Shown in pieces: positions 6,403 to 10,000 of a stretch of DNA of 10,000 nucleotides. Under the pieces are notes generated by a model. It was not told where the DNA came from and did no database searches. It worked only from the letters and a program-made list of their open reading frames with translations. Every line of letters begins with the position of its first letter. Position 1 is the first letter of the stretch. The position numbers and the translations under genes were made by a program. Origin of the DNA: Desulfovibrio sp. (GTDB taxonomy: Bacteria > Desulfobacterota > Desulfovibrionia > Desulfovibrionales > Desulfovibrionaceae); contig JAIWOE010000029.1 in the NCBI GenBank assembly GCA_020217165.1, positions 1 through 10,000 of the forward strand, given 5' to 3'.

Positions 6403-7242
6403 TCCGGAAAAAGACTGCCCCCCCTGCTGTTCCGTCGTCCTGCGCCGCGCAATGGCCGTCAGCACCTCCACGGCGCGGCGGCCCAGGCCCTCCTGATGCT
6501 GCAGGGAGCGGCTGAACTCGGTGACAAAGGTCTTGATGTGCGCGTCCAGCACGGCGTCGTCCATGGCCTGGGCATGCAGTCGCACAAAGGCCCTGCACTG
6601 CGCCGGCGACGCCCAGGCCTGCTCCACGCTGGCGCGGATGGCGGACTCAATCTCCCGCACCCTCGCCTGGCCCAGGGAGCGGCGGGCCAGAATCACCCCC
6701 AGGGGCAGGGGTAGGCCCATGGCCTCCTCCCACCAGACGCCGAAATCCAGCACCTTTACCAGCCCGCGCTGTTCCAGGGTAAAGCGTTCCTCATGGATGC
6801 AGACCCCGGCCGTGGCCCGCCCCTCCAGCACGGCCGGGGCCACCTCGTCATAGCGAACCACCAGATGGTTACGCGGCCGGATGCCATACTCCCAGGCCAG
6901 CAGGGCCGCCGTGGTGCGTTCGCCGGGCAGGGCCAGCACGTCCACCTGGAGTGGATCCAGGGGCTCCCGGGCCGTGAGCACCGGCCCGTTGCCCCACCCC
7001 AGGGCCGCGCCGGCGTCCAGCACGACATATTCTTCCTCCACCTCGGCGATGATGGCTGCCGAAACCTTGACGACATCCGCCGCGCCGGCCAGGGCCATGC
7101 GATTCAGGGTCTCCACATCCTCGAACTGCACGGAACCAGGAGCTGGCGCACCCGGCACCAGACCGTGCAGCCAGGCGTGAAAGATGAAGGTATCGTTGGG
7201 ACACGGGGAAATGGCCAGGGAGAGGGCGGCGGCGTGAGGCAT
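6397..7242 (-). CDS. mqnD: 1,4-dihydroxy-6-naphthoate synthase (futalosine menaquinone pathway)
   Basis: 281 residues from the ATG at 7242. MqnD converts cyclic dehypoxanthinyl futalosine to 1,4-dihydroxy-6-naphthoate, the late naphthoate-forming step of the futalosine menaquinone pathway, in the cytoplasm. The signature 'LAISPCPNDTFIFHAWLHG' is at 9-27, followed by 'FEDVETLNRMAL', the 'DVVKVS' strand, 'GAALGWGNGPVL' (78-89) and 'AGVCIHEERFT' (145-155). His150 corresponds by motif to the proposed catalytic base of characterised MqnD. Length fits the family (about 270-285). In-frame ATGs at 7311 and 7308 would add 22-23 residues of non-family sequence, and they overlap a predicted -10 box (TATGAT), so 7242 is preferred despite a weak ribosome site. 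It is transcribed away from the TetR gene and the mqnE-mqnC fusion. No terminator separates it from the oxidoreductase downstream. Confidence 0.93.
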   Translation of the reverse strand: MPHAAALSLAISPCPNDTFIFHAWLHGLVPGAPAPGSVQFEDVETLNRMALAGAADVVKVSAAIIAEVEEEYVVLDAGAALGWGNGPVLTAREPLDPLQVDVLALPGERTTAALLAWEYGIRPRNHLVVRYDEVAPAVLEGRATAGVCIHEERFTLEQRGLVKVLDFGVWWEEAMGLPLPLGVILARRSLGQARVREIESAIRASVEQAWASPAQCRAFVRLHAQAMDDAVLDAHIKTFVTEFSRSLQHQEGLGRRAVEVLTAIARRRTTEQQGGQSFSGR

Positions 7243-7263
7243 GGCGCAGGATCCCGGAAAGGG

Positions 7264-7292
7264 TTGACAGGGAAGGGCCTTCGGTCTACTCG
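7264..7292 (+). promoter_or_regulatory. Promoter for the TetR gene and mqnE-mqnC fusion
   Basis: A consensus -35, TTGACA, at 7264-7269 is followed after 17 bases by TACTCG at 7287-7292, a weak -10. The predicted start near 7299 falls inside the inverted repeat at 7292-7309. The leader to the ATG at 7326 is about 27 bases and lacks a Shine-Dalgarno. Confidence 0.5.
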
Positions 7293-7309
7293 ATGACCAC
7301 CCGGTCATC
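7292..7309. promoter_or_regulatory. Perfect inverted repeat, probable TetR-family operator
   Basis: GATGACC (7292-7298) and GGTCATC (7303-7309) are exact inverted copies separated by ACCC. The repeat begins at the last base of the proposed plus-strand -10. It covers the predicted starts of both divergent promoters (about 7299 plus, 7300 minus) and half of the minus-strand -10. Its size and symmetry suit a TetR dimer, and a TetR gene starts 17 bases to its right. Control of both directions by that protein is inferred from geometry. Confidence 0.6.
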
Positions 7310-7335
7310 ATAGCCCCTCTGCGTTATGTCCGCAA
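7307..7335 (-). promoter_or_regulatory. Promoter for mqnD
   Basis: On the minus strand, TTGCGG (7335-7330) and TATGAT (7312-7307, five of six consensus bases) are 17 bases apart. The predicted start is near 7300, giving a leader of about 58 bases before the ATG at 7242. The -35 lies within the first codons of the TetR gene, and the -10 overlaps the inverted repeat. Confidence 0.5.
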
Positions 7336-7961
7336 CAGAGACCTTCGCCAAAATAGACCCCGAGAAGCGCGCCCGCATTCTGGAAGCCAGCCTGCAGGAG
7401 TTCGCCGAATACGGTTACGCCCAGGCCAGCATCAATCGCGTGGTGCAGCGCTGCGCCATTGCCAAGGGTTCGATTTTTCAATACTTTTCCTCAAAAGAGG
7501 GCCTCTTCGCCTATGTGTTCGAGGCCGCGGTGTCCCATTTTGCGGATCGCCTGCGTCAGGCCAGGGATCGCAGCGGTGACCTGCCCCTGGAGTCGCGCCT
7601 GCATTCCGTGCTCTGCGATGGCCTGGCCTTTGTGGCTGACCATCCCGGCGCCTATGGCCTGTTGCAGAAGGTCCTCCGCGGGCGGGATATCCCCATGCAT
7701 GCGGAGATGGTCCGCCAGCTGCGAACCCTTTCGGCACGGTTCATCACCCACATGGTGGAAGCGGCCCAGGCCCGGGGCGAGGCCGCTGCAGACATTCCCG
7801 CCCAGGATGCCGCATTTTTCATCGAAACCCTGGCGGAAGGGTTTTTGACGGACTTCTATGAATCCCGTGCCGCCGCCGGGGCCCGCGAGCAGGCCGAGTC
7901 CCGCGCCCGTGTGCTGGCCAGGCTGATGGCCGACGGGCTGGCCGGCAATCCCAAGGAATGA
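7326..7961 (+). CDS. TetR/AcrR-family transcriptional regulator
   Basis: 211 residues, the usual TetR length. The N-terminal DNA-binding domain is clear: 'KRARILEASLQEFAEYGYAQASINRVVQRCAIAKGSIFQYFSSKEGLFAYVFEAA' in shape, quoted in part as 'ILEASLQEFAEYGY' (18-31), recognition region 'CAIAKGSIFQYF' (43-54) and 'SSKEGLFAYVFE' (55-66). The remaining ~140 residues are helical and would bind a ligand and form the dimer; they give no clue to the ligand. The ATG at 7326 is the only choice, since an in-frame stop lies at 7311. It has no Shine-Dalgarno. The gene sits between mqnD (divergent) and the mqnE-mqnC fusion, which begins two bases after its stop. It is therefore probably a local regulator of menaquinone synthesis that also controls itself. 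Confidence 0.9.
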   Translation: MSATETFAKIDPEKRARILEASLQEFAEYGYAQASINRVVQRCAIAKGSIFQYFSSKEGLFAYVFEAAVSHFADRLRQARDRSGDLPLESRLHSVLCDGLAFVADHPGAYGLLQKVLRGRDIPMHAEMVRQLRTLSARFITHMVEAAQARGEAAADIPAQDAAFFIETLAEGFLTDFYESRAAAGAREQAESRARVLARLMADGLAGNPKE

Positions 7962-7963
7962 CC

Positions 7964-10000
7964 ATGTTCAACGAAGCGCTGTACGAGTCGCTGGGGCTGG
8001 GCTCCGCGTATCGCAAGGTCCTGGCCGGCCAGCGGCTGGATCTGGACGAGGGTGAGGCCCTATTCACCTGTCCGGACCTCCACGCCGTCACCGCCCTGGC
8101 CCAGCATGCCCGCATCCGGCGGCATGGGGCGGCCGTGCATTATGTGGTGAACCGCCAGCTCAATTATACCAACGTCTGCGTGAACCGCTGCCGGTTCTGC
8201 AGTTTTCGGCGGGAGGGCGACCAGGCCGGCAGCTACGTGATGACCGTGGACCAGGCCCTGACCCGGCTGGAACAGTCCGGCCTGGACGAGGCGGTGCACG
8301 GCGCGACGGGCGCGGGGGAAGTGCACATCGTGGGCGGCTGCCATCCCGAACTCCCCCTTGCGTATTACCTTTCCCTCATCCAGGCTGTGCAGACCCGCTG
8401 GCCCAGCGTGGTGGTCAAGGCCTTCACCGCCGTGGAAATCGCCCACCTGGCCCGCACCCATGGCTTGTCCGTGGCCGAATTGCTGCAGCAGCTCAAAGCC
8501 GCCGGCCTGGCCATGCTGCCCGGGGGCGGCGCCGAAGTGTTCAGCCCCCGCGTGCGGGCCGAGCTGTGCCCGGAAAAAGCCGACGCCGACACCTGGCTGG
8601 CCGTGAGTCGCACGGCCCACGAACTGGGCATCCCCACCAATGCCACCATGCTCTTTGGCCATGTGGAGACCCTGCGCGAACGCCTGGAGCACCTGGACCG
8701 CCTGCGCCGCCTGCAGGACGACACCGGGGGCCTGCGCTGCTTCATCCCCCTGCCCTTTCTGGCCAAAAACAATCCCCTGGGCGAGCGGCTGGGTCTCAAG
8801 GGGCCGGACGCGGCGGACATTCTGCGCACCATCGCCCTGAGCCGTCTCATGCTGGACAATGTCCCCCACATCAAGGCTTACTGGGTCATGCTGGGGGTCA
8901 AGCTGGCCCAGGTGGCCCTGCACTGCGGCGCCGACGACCTGGACGGCAGCGTGGTGGAGGAGCGCATCGGCCACGAAGCCGGCGCGGCCAGCCCCCAGGG
9001 CATGACCGTGGCCGAGATCGAGACCTGCATCCGCGCCGTGGGCGGCATGCCCGTGCGACGCGACGCCCTGTTCCGCGCCCAGGGAGCCACCGTGACGGAT
9101 GCCTCGTTCCGGGAGCCCCTTCCCTTCCACAGCCCCCTGGAGGAACCGGCCGAGGTGCAGGCACTGGCCGCGCCCCTGGCCCGGGCCGTGGACGGCGAGC
9201 GTCTGGACCGCAACGTCCTTCTCACCCTGGCCCGCCAGGCCAGCCTGCAGACCCTGGGGCGCGCGGCCTTCCTGCGCCGCAAAGCTCTGCACCCCAAGCC
9301 CCTGGCCACCTACGTGGTGGATCGCAACATCAACACCACCAATATCTGCGAGTGCGGCTGCGCTTTCTGTGCCTTTCACGTCAAGGCCGGGGAGCCGGGG
9401 GGCTACGTGCTCACGGCGGATGAGGTGGCGGCCAAGATCCAGGAACTCTTCGCCCTGGGCGGCCGGCAGGTGCTCATGCAGGGCGGGCACAACCCAGTCT
9501 GCAATCTGGCGTGGTATGAATCCTTGTTCCGCGAATTGACGGACCGCTTCCCGGACCTGCATCTGCATGCCCTCTCGGCGCCGGAGCTCTTTGCCATGGC
9601 AGAGCGCGAAGGCCTGAGCGTGGCCCAGGTCATCGCCCGACTCAAGGCCGCCGGGCTCAAATCCATCCCCGGTGCAGGGGCGGAGATTCTGGTGGATGCC
9701 GTTCGTCAGCGCGTCAGTCCCAACAAATGCAACACCGCCCAGTGGCTGGCCGTGATGGCCGAGGCCCACCGCCAGGGCCTGCTCAGCAGCGCCACCATGA
9801 TGTTCGGCCATGTGGAACAGGTGGAAGACCGCGTGGACCATCTGCTGGCCATCCGCACCCAGCAGGACGACACCGGCGGCTTTGTCGCCTTCATTCCCTG
9901 GACCTTCCAGCCCGGAGGCTCACAGCTCTCCCGGGATCCGGCCGGCCCGGTGGCCTACCTGCGCACCCTGGCCCTGGCCCGTCTGGCCCTGGATAACGTG
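7964..10000 (+). CDS. mqnE-mqnC fusion: Fused aminofutalosine synthase (MqnE) - dehypoxanthine futalosine cyclase (MqnC), 3' end beyond window
   Basis: One open frame of 679 codons, read codon by codon with no stop, holding two radical SAM enzymes. Residues 1-~365 are MqnE, which joins a chorismate-derived enolpyruvyl benzoate to adenosine: 'NYTNVCVNRCRFCSF' with cluster cysteines 72, 76 and 79, 'EVHIVGGCHPELP' (119-131) and 'AMLPGGGAEVFSPRVR' (183-198). Residues ~366-400 form a Pro/Glu-containing linker. Residues ~400-679 are MqnC, the spiro-cyclising step: 'VVDRNINTTNICECGCAFCAF' in part, with cysteines 462, 466 and 469 plus an extra Cys464, 'LMQGGHNP' (504-511), 'SIPGAGAEILVDAVR' (567-581), 'SSATMMFGHVE' (608-618) and 'GGFVAFIPWTFQP' (638-650). 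MqnC proteins run some tens of residues beyond this point. AAGGA (7953-7957) precedes the ATG at 7964, inside the end of the TetR gene, so the two are one operon. MqnB's step lies between these two activities and is not seen here. Confidence 0.92.
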   Translation, partial: MFNEALYESLGLGSAYRKVLAGQRLDLDEGEALFTCPDLHAVTALAQHARIRRHGAAVHYVVNRQLNYTNVCVNRCRFCSFRREGDQAGSYVMTVDQALTRLEQSGLDEAVHGATGAGEVHIVGGCHPELPLAYYLSLIQAVQTRWPSVVVKAFTAVEIAHLARTHGLSVAELLQQLKAAGLAMLPGGGAEVFSPRVRAELCPEKADADTWLAVSRTAHELGIPTNATMLFGHVETLRERLEHLDRLRRLQDDTGGLRCFIPLPFLAKNNPLGERLGLKGPDAADILRTIALSRLMLDNVPHIKAYWVMLGVKLAQVALHCGADDLDGSVVEERIGHEAGAASPQGMTVAEIETCIRAVGGMPVRRDALFRAQGATVTDASFREPLPFHSPLEEPAEVQALAAPLARAVDGERLDRNVLLTLARQASLQTLGRAAFLRRKALHPKPLATYVVDRNINTTNICECGCAFCAFHVKAGEPGGYVLTADEVAAKIQELFALGGRQVLMQGGHNPVCNLAWYESLFRELTDRFPDLHLHALSAPELFAMAEREGLSVAQVIARLKAAGLKSIPGAGAEILVDAVRQRVSPNKCNTAQWLAVMAEAHRQGLLSSATMMFGHVEQVEDRVDHLLAIRTQQDDTGGFVAFIPWTFQPGGSQLSRDPAGPVAYLRTLALARLALDNV

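Noticed and set aside
4601..6496. Long open frame (631 codons) on the plus strand
   Set aside because: It is the antisense shadow of the oxidoreductase. Its His/Gly-rich translation has no family features, while the minus-strand frame has complete FAD, NAD and rhodanese motifs.
7243..7311. Upstream ATGs at 7311 and 7308 as the mqnD start
   Set aside because: AGGGG is suitably placed for 7308, but these ATGs are part of the predicted -10 TATGAT, and the added residues resemble no MqnD N-terminus; 7242 gives the family's usual length.
8060..9841. Long open frame (593 codons) on the minus strand
   Set aside because: It is the shadow of the mqnE-mqnC fusion, with a low-complexity His/Gly/Gln-rich translation; the plus strand carries both radical SAM motifs.

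Overview
The window is GC-rich, gene-dense bacterial DNA with short intergenic gaps. A futalosine-type menaquinone pathway, a MJ0042 zinc-ribbon/YIP1 protein, a CoA-disulfide-reductase/rhodanese flavoprotein and a perfect FNR-type box together suggest an anaerobic, Desulfovibrio-like deltaproteobacterium (Desulfobacterota). That assignment is inference from gene content and composition; there is no rRNA or other phylogenetic marker here. I see no tRNA, rRNA, CRISPR array, insertion sequence or phage gene.

Left part (1-4516). A truncated exported DUF2092-like protein on the minus strand (1-492) diverges from a family 2-type glycosyltransferase (631-1866). A good sigma70-type promoter then precedes a plus-strand group: a zinc-ribbon/YIP1 membrane protein (1999-3225), a one-base-overlapping small charged helical protein (3225-3593) and, 110 bases on, a TolB/CsgG-like lipoprotein (3704-4516). 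The three look like an uncharacterised envelope-associated set. A long hairpin at 4554-4592 separates this set from the convergent gene on its right.

Middle (4622-6316, minus). A CoA-disulfide-reductase-type flavoprotein carries a C-terminal rhodanese domain. A perfect 18-base palindrome containing an exact FNR-type site lies upstream and straddles the stop codon of the preceding gene.

Right part (6397-10000). This is a menaquinone (futalosine pathway) locus. mqnD (minus, start chosen at 7242) diverges from a TetR-family regulator (7326-7961). Two bases after the regulator stop begins one long uninterrupted frame encoding MqnE (aminofutalosine synthase) fused to MqnC (dehypoxanthine futalosine cyclase), running off the window edge. 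Between mqnD and tetR, two face-to-face promoters have predicted start sites about one base apart, and a perfect inverted repeat (7-base arms, 4-base spacer) covers both. The layout suggests that the TetR protein represses itself, the fused mqnEC gene and mqnD together. The MqnE-MqnC fusion and this operator are the most interesting things in the window.
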